DNA from: JBEINZ01 sp040377825
GTDB lineage: Bacteria; Pseudomonadota; Alphaproteobacteria; Rhizobiales; Ancalomicrobiaceae
Assembly: GCA_040377825.1 (NCBI GenBank)
Contig: JBEINZ010000051.1
Span: 1 to 14,589, forward strand
Length of the DNA stretch: 14,589 nt
Direction of reading: 5' to 3'
A program made the position numbers and the translations under genes. The notes below the pieces were generated by a model. It saw only the letters and a list, made by a program, of their open reading frames with translations. It was not told the origin of the DNA and made no database searches. Shown here in pieces: positions 1-7,277 of the stretch (within the stretch, counting starts at the first letter, position 1; each line of letters starts with the position of its first letter).

Positions 1-2
1 CG

Positions 3-59
3 CGTGGGCTGTCGCTGCTCGCCATCAGCCGCAAGCGCGCGGCCGAGACGTTCGCGTGA
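3..59 (+). CDS. C-terminal fragment of an unidentified protein (cut by window edge)
   Basis: An open frame enters from the left edge and ends at a TGA at 57-59, giving the last 18 residues of a possible protein (ending ISRKRAAETFA). It would converge on the PodJ-like gene, with a gap of about 10 bp between the two stop codons. The tail carries no recognisable domain. The other two plus frames are also open at the edge, one ending at 69 and the other continuing antisense through the polarity gene, so the frame choice rests only on the natural look of the peptide. Function is unknown. Confidence 0.3.
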   Translation, partial: RGLSLLAISRKRAAETFA

Positions 60-69
60 GGATGCCTGA

Positions 70-3000
70 TCAGCTCGAGCGGCCGGTCAGCGCGTCGATG
101 AGGCCTTGGTCGATCTCGCCGGTTTGTTTCAGGCCGGCGCGGCGCTGGAAGGTCTTGATGGCGGTCCGGGTCGCGGCGGTCAGTTGGCCGTCGATCGGGC
201 CGGCATAGGCGCCCTTTGACTGCAGCATGGACTGGATCTTGCCGATGTCGTCCTGCGCGCCCACGGCGGCGCCAATCATCGGGGCCGGGCCGGTCGGCTC
301 GATCCAGACGGTCGCTTCCTCGTTCGCCGCCCGGTCGACCGATTTCTGCCGCCACGTCTGCACCGCCATTTTGGAGCTGGCGAGCAACGGCTTTTCCAAA
401 TGCGCGGCGACGTCGTCGCGCTTCTTGGCGGCGTCCTGGTCGCCTTGGGCGGCGGCAAGCGCAAACCACTTGTAGGATACGGCGAGATCCTGCTTCACGC
501 CCGAGCCGAGCGCATAGATGATGCCGAGGTTGAACTGGCTGTCGCGCACGCCCGAATCCGCCGCCTTCTGGAACCACGGCACGGCGTTCGTCATGTCGCG
601 GTCGTTGGCGAACAGCACGCCGAGATTGTGCATCGCGCGGATATTGCCGCGATCGGCCGCCGCCGCGTACCAGCGCTTGGCCTCCGCCGTGTCGCGCACG
701 CCAGCGAAGCCCTTCTCATAGGCGCTGCCGATGCGGTATTGCGCGGGGGCGAGGCCCTGCTCGGCCGCGCGCTTATACCAAGCGGCGGCTTCCTTGGGAT
801 CGACCGGCACGCCGCGCCCTTCGGCAAAGCGCAGGCCGACCTCAAACTGCGCCTTGGCGTCGCCGCGCGAGGCCGCTTGGCGAAGCGCGATTGAGCCGAC
901 CTTTTCCGACGGCATCGGCGCGGTCGCCGGCATGTCGACACGGGTCGCGTCCGGGGCTTTCTTGCCCGCGTTCGGATCGCTCGAGGCAAGCGCGGCCTCG
1001 TTCGATCCGCGCGGCGTGAAGCCCTGCATGCCGCCGCCCGCGCCGATCGAAGCCGTGGATGCCGCATCGCCGAAAGTCGTGGCGACGCCGGAAGGCGCCA
1101 TCAGAGCGGGATCGTTGCCTTGCGCAATCGTGATTTGGCCGGCGCCGCCTTGGCGCCCCGGCGTCGCGGCTTGCGTGCGGGCAGGGCCGATCGGCGCGCC
1201 GGCGGAGGCAACCGTCGTCGCCACCGGGGTCTTGGTCGCCTGGGCGACTTCGGCCGTGTTGGATCCGCCGCGTCCGACCACGAATTCAAGCGCGAAGACC
1301 GCGAGCAAGATCGCCGCGGCCGCCATGACCAGGGGGCGGCGATTGCCGCGCAGCATGGCGCCGATCCGCGCGAGCGGACCCTTGCCGGCATCGGTCTCCA
1401 GATCGTCGTGTTGATTGTCCGCGAGGTCTGAGCGGATTCCCGACGCCGGTTCGGAGCTCCGCGCGGCCTGCGCGGCGCGGCGGGCAGCGGCGATGAAATC
1501 CGCGCGCTTGGCGGGCGCGCCCTCGTCTTCGCCTTGGCTGGCGAAAATGTCGCGCGGCGTGTAACTCCCCCCGGGCGGCGGCGAGGATGCCGGCGCCGCC
1601 GAATAGGCGGGCTTGCCCGTGCCGGGCTCGAGCGGCCGGTTGTCGTCCAGCGTCGCCTTCATCCGGTCGATCGCCGGACGGAAGTCGTCCGTGTCGTCGT
1701 CCTCGTCGTCGTGAACGGGATCCGCGCGGCGCATGGAGGCGGGGCGGGCCTCGGATCCATCCAAGCGATGGAGCACCGACGAAAGCGCCTCATGCACAGA
1801 CCGCAGCATCTCCGCGGTGGCGCCCTCGTTGGCGCGATTGCCGTTCTGCAGCGCCCGAACCTCGGCCTGAAGCGCGCGAAGCGCGGCCTCCGAACCGTTT
1901 TCCTGGGCAAAACCATTCAATTCACGCACGGCATCGCGCGCCGCCTGCCGGGCGACTTCCAGGGTTTCATCCTGTCGATCGGCGAGGATTTCCCGCATTT
2001 CGGCGATCGTGTCGTGGACCGCGCTGAAATTGTGGACGCGGGCTTCTGTCGATTGCAGTTGCCGGGCGATATGGGTGAGCTTTTCCTCGATCATGCCGAG
2101 GGCGCCGTCGCCGAGGGACGGTTGCGCGACGCTTTCCAACGTGCGCGCGAGTTCCTCGATGCGCATCTCCAGGCCCTCATTGCGCTGAGACTTCAGAGAG
2201 GCCGCAAGTTGCTGTCGAAGTTCGGCAATATCGCGGCCAAGACGCGCGAATTCGGGACCTGCCGCGTTCGGTTCGGCGCGATCAAGCGTTGCCGTCAGGC
2301 GCGCGATGCGCTCCTCGAAAGCTTGCATCGGGTTTGCGTTCAGGCCATCGGCGATTTGCGCGTCGATCCGCCGAAGCATTCTGCCGATATCGCCAAGCGC
2401 ATCGGCGCCCGGCAGACTTGGGACGGCGGCCTCGAGCCGATCGAGCCGGGCGAAGATCGCGCCGGTCTTTTCCTGAAGGTGGTCATCGATCGTTTGCAGC
2501 GCCGAGGCGATCATGCCGACCGACCCGGTATCCATTTGGCTCGGCCCGCGCTCGATCCGATCCGACAGATCGGAGACACGTCGAATGAGCTCGGCCATGT
2601 CGTCGCCGCCGAGGCCGGATCGTTCCAGCTTCTCGATCTTGCCCATGATCGAGCCGATGCGCTCGACAAGCATCGCGACGTCGTCGGAGCGCCCGGTGCG
2701 CCGCTCGATCGCGTCGAGTTGGTCGGCCATTTCGCCGAAGCGGCGATCGAGCGCGCGGATATGTTCGACGGTGCGGTTATCACTTGCGACCTTGCGGACA
2801 TCGTCGATCAACTGTTCGATCTTGTCCGGGGCATCTGCCCGCAACTTCGCCTGCCGCTCGATTGTTTCAACCTTTTCGGCAAGCCGCTTCAGCCGGTCGT
2901 CAACGGCCGCGAGGATCGGGCCGGGTTCGAAGGCGGATACGGTGCGGCGCAGCGAGGCCAGTTCGGCCTTCATCGCCTCGGTCGCGCCGCTGCCGGCCAT

Positions 3001-4299
3001 CAAGGCGACCTGTTCCGCCAGATCGTCGAGCCGATCCTCGATCGCGGCAAGCGCTGGTCCGGCGCCGGCGGCGTCCACCGTCCGCTTTACCTCGGCAAAA
3101 CCCCGATCCAGGCGTCGTCCAAGATCATTGTCCGCGATTTGCTCCTTTAGGTCGCCGAGTTGGTCGGCGATGCGCACATATCCGGCTTCAATGCCCTTCA
3201 GCGTGCCGCCGAAATCCGAGCGTTCCACGATGGTGCGCAGGTCCGCGACTTCGTCGACAAGCGCTTGGATGCGGTCATGCCCCGGTTGACGACGAGCGAG
3301 GTCGTCGACCTTGGCGGCGAGGTCCTTGAGGTCGACCGCGTCGCGCGCGGATGGTCCACCCTCGCGGTGTTCGATGCTCGCCCGCAAAAGCCGGATTTCG
3401 CCGGTCAAGGACTCGATGCCCGGAACCTCGCGTTGCGCGAGCCCGTCGATCATCGTGGCAAGACGCTGAAAATGTCGCTCGATGCCGTCGCCGGTTGGCA
3501 TCGACGCCGTCGGCCGCGCACTCACTGCGGCAGTGGGCGTGGGCGTGGGAGCGGTTGCCTGGGCGTGGGCGTATAGATCCGTGGTCGAGGGCTCTGTTGG
3601 CACCGCCTGCTGTCGGTCCCGACGGGAACCGCGCTCGGCGCGAGGCGGCGTTTCCGGCTCCGGATCGGGCATGGGCATGCTTTTGCGGCGGCTCATCTCC
3701 TCGACGGCGCGGGTGAGGAAGTCAGACGGATTAGAGATTGCCGGGCGCGGTTCGGGCTCGGTCTTGGCGGGCCGCTTCGTTTCGTCGGTCATGCCGCGCA
3801 GGCGGCGATCAAGCGCGTCCAGCGTCTCCAGCAAATCTTCCACGCGCGGCCCGGCATTGGCGGCCATGGCCTGACGGGTCTCGGACCCGCGACGCGTGTC
3901 GGCCGCGGGGATTTCCGGGGAGCGCCGGATGCTGGCGCTATCACGACTTTCCGCGGCGACCGCGCGGCTCACGATCGCGGTTTCTGTCCGCGGTGCTTCG
4001 CCCCTACGGCCGAAGCGCGTATTTTCCGCCAAGCGTCCAACAGCGGCTGTCAGCGACTTTATGTCATGATTTTCATTGAGTTGTCCGACCGTTGCGCGCG
4101 ACGCGACGCCCCGCGCATCGCCCGCCGGACGATCGGGTTCGCTCGAGCGCCGAATGGGATTTTGGCTCGCCGTTTTACCGACAGCGCTTTCCAGGATGAC
4201 TGAATTCAACCAATCCCCAACAGACAAACCGGATCGCTTCGCCTCTTCGAGGGCGCGCTCCCTGGCCTGTTCGTCAATCCCGCGCACACTCCACGTCAT
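70..4299 (-). CDS. podJ: PodJ-like polar organelle/polarity protein (coiled coil, one TM, Sel1 repeats, peptidoglycan-binding domain)
   Basis: This 1409-residue protein probably acts as a polar scaffold that recruits cell-cycle and envelope factors to one cell pole, as PodJ does in Caulobacter and Agrobacterium. The start is set at the ATG ending at 4299, because the protein then begins MTWSVRGIDEQARERALEEA, a typical N-terminus for alphaproteobacterial members, and an AGAGG lies 6 bases upstream. An in-frame ATG at 4446 would add 49 basic residues that do not look like the family. Domains in order: helical N-terminus (about 1-40); a long charged coiled-coil region (about 200-830) with recurring DRLxxLAExV units; an acidic patch near 865; a single membrane segment (about 990-1009, starting LVMAAAAILL); four Sel1/TPR-like repeats (about 1146-1285); and a C-terminal peptidoglycan-binding domain (about 1350-1409, with the GAYAGPIDGQL and AIKTFQRRAGL motifs). 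The order implies a cytoplasmic N-terminal part and a periplasmic C-terminal part. The symbol rests on architecture, not on an alignment, so a related Sel1/peptidoglycan-binding paralogue is possible. Confidence 0.85.
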   Translation of the reverse strand: MTWSVRGIDEQARERALEEAKRSGLSVGDWLNSVILESAVGKTASQNPIRRSSEPDRPAGDARGVASRATVGQLNENHDIKSLTAAVGRLAENTRFGRRGEAPRTETAIVSRAVAAESRDSASIRRSPEIPAADTRRGSETRQAMAANAGPRVEDLLETLDALDRRLRGMTDETKRPAKTEPEPRPAISNPSDFLTRAVEEMSRRKSMPMPDPEPETPPRAERGSRRDRQQAVPTEPSTTDLYAHAQATAPTPTPTAAVSARPTASMPTGDGIERHFQRLATMIDGLAQREVPGIESLTGEIRLLRASIEHREGGPSARDAVDLKDLAAKVDDLARRQPGHDRIQALVDEVADLRTIVERSDFGGTLKGIEAGYVRIADQLGDLKEQIADNDLGRRLDRGFAEVKRTVDAAGAGPALAAIEDRLDDLAEQVALMAGSGATEAMKAELASLRRTVSAFEPGPILAAVDDRLKRLAEKVETIERQAKLRADAPDKIEQLIDDVRKVASDNRTVEHIRALDRRFGEMADQLDAIERRTGRSDDVAMLVERIGSIMGKIEKLERSGLGGDDMAELIRRVSDLSDRIERGPSQMDTGSVGMIASALQTIDDHLQEKTGAIFARLDRLEAAVPSLPGADALGDIGRMLRRIDAQIADGLNANPMQAFEERIARLTATLDRAEPNAAGPEFARLGRDIAELRQQLAASLKSQRNEGLEMRIEELARTLESVAQPSLGDGALGMIEEKLTHIARQLQSTEARVHNFSAVHDTIAEMREILADRQDETLEVARQAARDAVRELNGFAQENGSEAALRALQAEVRALQNGNRANEGATAEMLRSVHEALSSVLHRLDGSEARPASMRRADPVHDDEDDDTDDFRPAIDRMKATLDDNRPLEPGTGKPAYSAAPASSPPPGGSYTPRDIFASQGEDEGAPAKRADFIAAARRAAQAARSSEPASGIRSDLADNQHDDLETDAGKGPLARIGAMLRGNRRPLVMAAAAILLAVFALEFVVGRGGSNTAEVAQATKTPVATTVASAGAPIGPARTQAATPGRQGGAGQITIAQGNDPALMAPSGVATTFGDAASTASIGAGGGMQGFTPRGSNEAALASSDPNAGKKAPDATRVDMPATAPMPSEKVGSIALRQAASRGDAKAQFEVGLRFAEGRGVPVDPKEAAAWYKRAAEQGLAPAQYRIGSAYEKGFAGVRDTAEAKRWYAAAADRGNIRAMHNLGVLFANDRDMTNAVPWFQKAADSGVRDSQFNLGIIYALGSGVKQDLAVSYKWFALAAAQGDQDAAKKRDDVAAHLEKPLLASSKMAVQTWRQKSVDRAANEEATVWIEPTGPAPMIGAAVGAQDDIGKIQSMLQSKGAYAGPIDGQLTAATRTAIKTFQRRAGLKQTGEIDQGLIDALTGRSS

Positions 4300-4340
4300 G
4301 TCTGACCTCTTCGCACGACGGCGATGCTGACTACACCGTC

Positions 4341-4345
4341 GATTC
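4341..4345. promoter_or_regulatory. GANTC (CcrM methylation) site in the PodJ-like promoter region
   Basis: The sequence GATTC, a match to GANTC, lies about 42 bp upstream of the chosen start codon and is the only such site I saw in this intergenic stretch. In alphaproteobacteria CcrM methylates GANTC, and GcrA activates promoters bearing the methylated site; Caulobacter podJ is a known GcrA-linked gene. The site is certain as sequence. Its role here is inferred from position and from the family. Confidence 0.4.
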
Positions 4346-4392
4346 GGTCGGTCCCCCAATGCGAACCTTCCAAACGAAATGTTCTCCGACAT

Positions 4393-4409
4393 GGTAAACA
4401 ACCGGTTAA
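4393..4409 (-). promoter_or_regulatory. CtrA-like binding box upstream of the PodJ-like gene
   Basis: Read on the minus strand, the sequence is TTAA-CCGGTTG-TTTACC. This matches the CtrA consensus TTAA-N7-TTAACC with one mismatch in the second half. It lies about 95-110 bp upstream of the start codon. CtrA is the cell-cycle master regulator of alphaproteobacteria and is reported to repress podJ in Caulobacter. Binding here is an inference from the motif. Confidence 0.4.
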
Positions 4410-4596
4410 GGCGGCGACGAAACGGAAACCAAAAGGCAATTCTCATTAAATATGCTTAAGCCCCAAACCGTTTTTGGAGCGCGCCGATATACTCGCCGGC
4501 TTGTATCGAAGTTTAAAAATCGCCCGCACAAACGTTTTTTCGACGTCCGGGGTACTTGCGAATGACACAACACATGCGGAATATTAAATCGGTCTC

Positions 4597-4625
4597 TTGA
4601 CCTCGCGGAGCATGCGGCATATCAA
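4597..4625 (+). promoter_or_regulatory. Candidate sigma-70 promoter of the MerR gene
   Basis: A TTGACC -35 box (4597-4602) is followed by a 17-base spacer and a TATCAA -10 box (4620-4625). Transcription would start near 4632 and leave a leader of roughly 75 bases before the ATG at 4708. The -35 match is strong and the -10 match is moderate. Confidence 0.45.
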
Positions 4626-4707
4626 ATTAATCATATTAAAAAAATGAATGGTCGAAGCGGTTGGAGTTATCCAGGGGTCTCAAGCGCAATAATAGGAGCG
4701 GGTCCCA

Positions 4708-5187
4708 ATGAGTGATGGAGCAAGTTCGACAGAGCATTCGGTGTCCGCGGAATTGACTGCGGAAGTCGATCGTGTGTCTGTTGGCAAGGAAGACAAGAAG
4801 CAGGCTTGGTTCACGATCGGCGATCTCGCTCGTGAATTCGATGTCACGCTGCGCACATTAAGGTTTTACGAAGACAAAGGTCTTTTGAACCCGCGACGTG
4901 AAGGACTAAACAGAATCTATGGTCGTCGAGATCGCGCACGACTTAAATTGGTTCTTATGGGTAAGCGGGTCGGATTCTCTCTGACCGAGATCAAGGAGAT
5001 GCTCGATCTCTACGATCTGAAGGACGGCCAGAACACTCAGATGAAGGTCGCCCTGAAAAAATTCAATGAACAGATTGGTGTTCTCGAAAGTCAACGTAAT
5101 GATATTGTGTCCGCGCTTGATGAATTGAAGCAATCAGTTGTTTCCATTCAATCCATGATCAAGCAAAAAGACAGTGTATCGAACTAA
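4708..5187 (+). CDS. MerR-family transcriptional regulator, likely controls the downstream beta-oxidation operon
   Basis: This 159-residue protein has a MerR-type winged helix-turn-helix at about residues 34-80, with the signature FTIGDLAREFDVTLRTLRFY followed by EDKGLL. A dimerising helix follows at about 107-150. After an unusual polar N-terminal extension of about 30 residues, the length fits small MerR regulators. It has no cysteine, which argues against the metal- or redox-sensing MerR classes and fits the acyl-CoA-responsive type such as LiuR, which controls branched-chain amino acid and fatty acid catabolism in proteobacteria. AGGAG at 4694-4698 lies 9 bases before the ATG. The gene is read in the same direction as the acyl-CoA dehydrogenase operon, 229 bp upstream, so regulation of that operon is the natural inference. 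Its base composition is visibly more AT-rich than its neighbours. The ligand is unknown. Confidence 0.88.
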   Translation: MSDGASSTEHSVSAELTAEVDRVSVGKEDKKQAWFTIGDLAREFDVTLRTLRFYEDKGLLNPRREGLNRIYGRRDRARLKLVLMGKRVGFSLTEIKEMLDLYDLKDGQNTQMKVALKKFNEQIGVLESQRNDIVSALDELKQSVVSIQSMIKQKDSVSN

Positions 5188-5260
5188 GTTTAATTCCTTT
5201 AGGATTCGCATTTCGTCAGGCTGTTGTTTCAGTTCAGCGATAATCGAATATTTGTTGAGA

Positions 5261-5287
5261 CGCCTGCCTCGCATGTCGAGGTGGGCG
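5261..5287. repeat. Imperfect hairpin between the MerR gene and the acyl-CoA dehydrogenase
   Basis: Arms CGCCTGCCTCG (5261-5271) and CGAGGTGGGCG (5277-5287) flank a CATGT loop. Nine pairs are Watson-Crick and the two others are G-U wobbles if transcribed. It lies about 75 bp after the MerR stop codon. No clean T-run follows, so it may be a weak terminator for the MerR transcript, part of an operator, or chance. Confidence 0.3.
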
Positions 5288-5308
5288 TTCGACTTTTCCG
5301 CGGTCGGC

Positions 5309-5324
5309 GTCGGATAGGTCCGAC
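5309..5324. promoter_or_regulatory. Perfect dyad, candidate operator of the beta-oxidation operon
   Basis: The arms GTCGGA and TCCGAC are perfect inverted repeats around TAGG. The dyad lies about 95 bp upstream of the acyl-CoA dehydrogenase start. MerR-family proteins bind dyads as dimers, so this is a candidate site for the upstream regulator. A second, weaker dyad TGAC-N6-GTCA lies at 5342-5355. I could not place a convincing -10/-35 pair here, so which of the two is the operator remains open. Confidence 0.35.
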
Positions 5325-5416
5325 ACGACGTGGTCCATTTATGACCTTTTTGTCACGTTGCAAGCGCCAAGGCTGCTTCCTATTTCCCGGGTTCATTTTC
5401 AGATCGAGGGGATTGC

Positions 5417-7210
5417 ATGTCAATTTATCGCGCGCCCATCGACGACGTTCTGTTCCTGTTTCAAGAGGTCCTGCCCGACCTGCAGCCTAGCCTGAGCGAC
5501 TCCGATCTAATCGCGGTACTCGCGGAGGCAGCGCGGTTTGCCGAGGAGCGGTTGCGGCCGCTGAACCAGATCGGCGACCGGGACGGTTGCGTGCGTCATG
5601 CGGACGGCACGGTGACGATGCCGGAGGGTTTTCGCCAAGCATGGCGCGATTATGCGCTCGGCGGTTGGATCGGGCTATCGATCGATGAGGCCGCCGGCGG
5701 ACAGGGACTGCCGGCCGCGGTCGATACGGTGGTCGGCGAGTTCCTGAGCAGCGCGAACATGGCCTTCACGATGACGGTCGGGCTTACGCGCAGCGCGATC
5801 GCGGCCCTTGTCGCGCATGCGGATCCCGCGCTCGTCGCCCGTTACGTTCCGGCGATGATCGCCGGTCGTTGGGCCGGAACGATGAACCTGACCGAACCGC
5901 AATGCGGAACCGACCTCGGCTTGATCAAGACGCGCGCGGTGCCGCGCGCCGACGGCAGCTATGCCCTGAACGGCACCAAGATTTTTATCACCGCCGGCGA
6001 GCACGATTTGACCGAGAACATCATCCACTTGGTGCTCGCCCGCATCGAGGGCGCGCCGCCCGGAACGGCCGGGCTCTCCCTGTTCGTCGTGCCGAAGCGC
6101 AGCTTTGCGCCGGACGGATCGCTCGGCGGGTCGAATGGCGTCATCTGTGGCGGATTAGAAACAAAAATGGGCATTCATGCCAGCCCGACCTGCACGCTCC
6201 ACTATGACAACGCGATCGGCGATCTTGTCGGCGAGGCCGGGAAGGGCCTTCGCGCGATGTTCACGATGATGAACGAGGCGCGGCTCGGCGTCGCCCTACA
6301 GGGCCTTGCCCTGTCCGAGGTCGCCCGCCAAAACGCGGCGCATTACGCCCGCGATCGGCTGCAAGGCCGCGCGCTCGGCGGCCCCGCCTTACCCAACGCG
6401 CCGGCCGACCCGATCATCGTGCATCCGGACATCCGCCGCATGCTCATGGAGATCCGCGCCTTCGATGAGCCGGCTAGGGCGCTGCTGCTGTGGACCGCGA
6501 TGCAAGGCGACAAGGCGCGGGCGGCGGGCGATCCCGATAAGCGCGCGATGGCGGCCGACCTGATGGCGTTCATGACGCCGGTCCTCAAAGGCATGCTGAC
6601 CGATCGCGGCTTCGCCAACACTGTTCTCGCCCAGCAGGTGTTCGGCGGCCACGGCTATATCACCGCCAACGGCATGGATCAGTTCGTGCGCGATGCGCGT
6701 ATCGCCATGATCTACGAGGGTACCAACGGCATTCAGGCCTTGGATCTCGTGGGTCGCAAGATCCCGATGAATGACGGCCGCACGTTGAAGGCGGTTATCG
6801 CCGACCTTGTCAGCGTGGCCGCCGCTTGCGCGGCCGATCCCGACCTGAAACCCTTGTCGGACAGCCTCGGCATGGGGCTCGGCCGGCTCGAGGCGGCGCT
6901 CAAGTGGCTCGGCGATAACGGCCGGCACGATATCGCCGCCACAGCCGCCGGCGCGAATGACATGATGCACCTGATCGGGCTCGTTGCCATCGGCGGCATG
7001 TCCGCGCGCATCGCGATCGCCGCCCGCCGCCGTCAGCGCGAGGGCCGGTCTGAGCCCGATGCAATCGCAAAGGATGGTTCGACGGACGAAGCTCGCCTTG
7101 TGCGAGCTCGGTTTTTCATGGAACGTATTCTGCCTGAGGCAGCCATGCGTCTTGCCCGGATCACGGCCGGGTCCGATTCCGTCATGACGCTTGCACCTGA
7201 GTTTCTATAA
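5417..7210 (+). CDS. Acyl-CoA dehydrogenase, long form with C-terminal extension domain
   Basis: This FAD enzyme catalyses the first step of beta-oxidation, oxidising an acyl-CoA to the trans-2-enoyl-CoA and passing electrons to electron-transfer flavoprotein. The 597 residues follow the long cytoplasmic family: a short N-terminal segment (starting MSIYRAPIDDVLFLFQEV), the alpha-helical N domain, the middle beta domain with the flavin-contacting NLTEPQCGTDLG (157-168), the C-terminal helical domain, and an extra C-terminal domain over about the last 130 residues. The catalytic base is Glu434 in IYEGTNGIQA. GAGGGGA at 5406-5412 supports the ATG at 5417. It is the first gene of an operon with thiolase and FadB. 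Members of this family are often annotated as DmdC (3-methylmercaptopropionyl-CoA dehydrogenase). The fadA-fadB neighbours and the lack of dmd genes favour a general fatty acyl-CoA substrate, but chain length cannot be read from sequence. Confidence 0.93.
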   Translation: MSIYRAPIDDVLFLFQEVLPDLQPSLSDSDLIAVLAEAARFAEERLRPLNQIGDRDGCVRHADGTVTMPEGFRQAWRDYALGGWIGLSIDEAAGGQGLPAAVDTVVGEFLSSANMAFTMTVGLTRSAIAALVAHADPALVARYVPAMIAGRWAGTMNLTEPQCGTDLGLIKTRAVPRADGSYALNGTKIFITAGEHDLTENIIHLVLARIEGAPPGTAGLSLFVVPKRSFAPDGSLGGSNGVICGGLETKMGIHASPTCTLHYDNAIGDLVGEAGKGLRAMFTMMNEARLGVALQGLALSEVARQNAAHYARDRLQGRALGGPALPNAPADPIIVHPDIRRMLMEIRAFDEPARALLLWTAMQGDKARAAGDPDKRAMAADLMAFMTPVLKGMLTDRGFANTVLAQQVFGGHGYITANGMDQFVRDARIAMIYEGTNGIQALDLVGRKIPMNDGRTLKAVIADLVSVAAACAADPDLKPLSDSLGMGLGRLEAALKWLGDNGRHDIAATAAGANDMMHLIGLVAIGGMSARIAIAARRRQREGRSEPDAIAKDGSTDEARLVRARFFMERILPEAAMRLARITAGSDSVMTLAPEFL

Positions 7211-7277
7211 ATCCAACATCTTCCACGCGATGTCCGGGCCAAGCGAAGCCGGGCACGCGCAAGCCAGGGAACGCGGC

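Larger units (their letters stand above)
4300..4707. other. Divergent intergenic region between the PodJ-like gene and the MerR gene
   Basis: These 408 bases hold no convincing gene; the in-frame extension of the PodJ-like ORF through part of it looks non-coding. The middle and right part (about 4440-4650) is much richer in A and T than the flanking genes. It contains a GANTC site at 4341-4345, a CtrA-like box at 4393-4409, a near-miss TTAA-N6-TTAA at 4446-4459, and a plausible sigma-70 promoter at 4597-4625 for the MerR gene. Confidence 0.6.

Noticed and set aside
1534..3150. A 538-codon plus-strand reading frame antisense to the PodJ-like gene, plus several shorter ones between 216 and 4330
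   Set aside because: The minus-strand protein has clear domains over its whole length. The antisense frames are low-complexity, Arg/Ala/Gly-rich products of GC-rich codon usage and show no domain.
4300..4446. Extended start of the PodJ-like gene at 4446
   Set aside because: The extra 49 residues are basic and unlike the family N-terminus, and they cover the CtrA-like box. The ATG at 4299 has a good ribosome binding site.
7191..7277. Extended start of the thiolase at 7191, overlapping the dehydrogenase
   Set aside because: The family N-terminus begins at 7278 with its own ribosome binding site, and the 29 added residues look non-coding.
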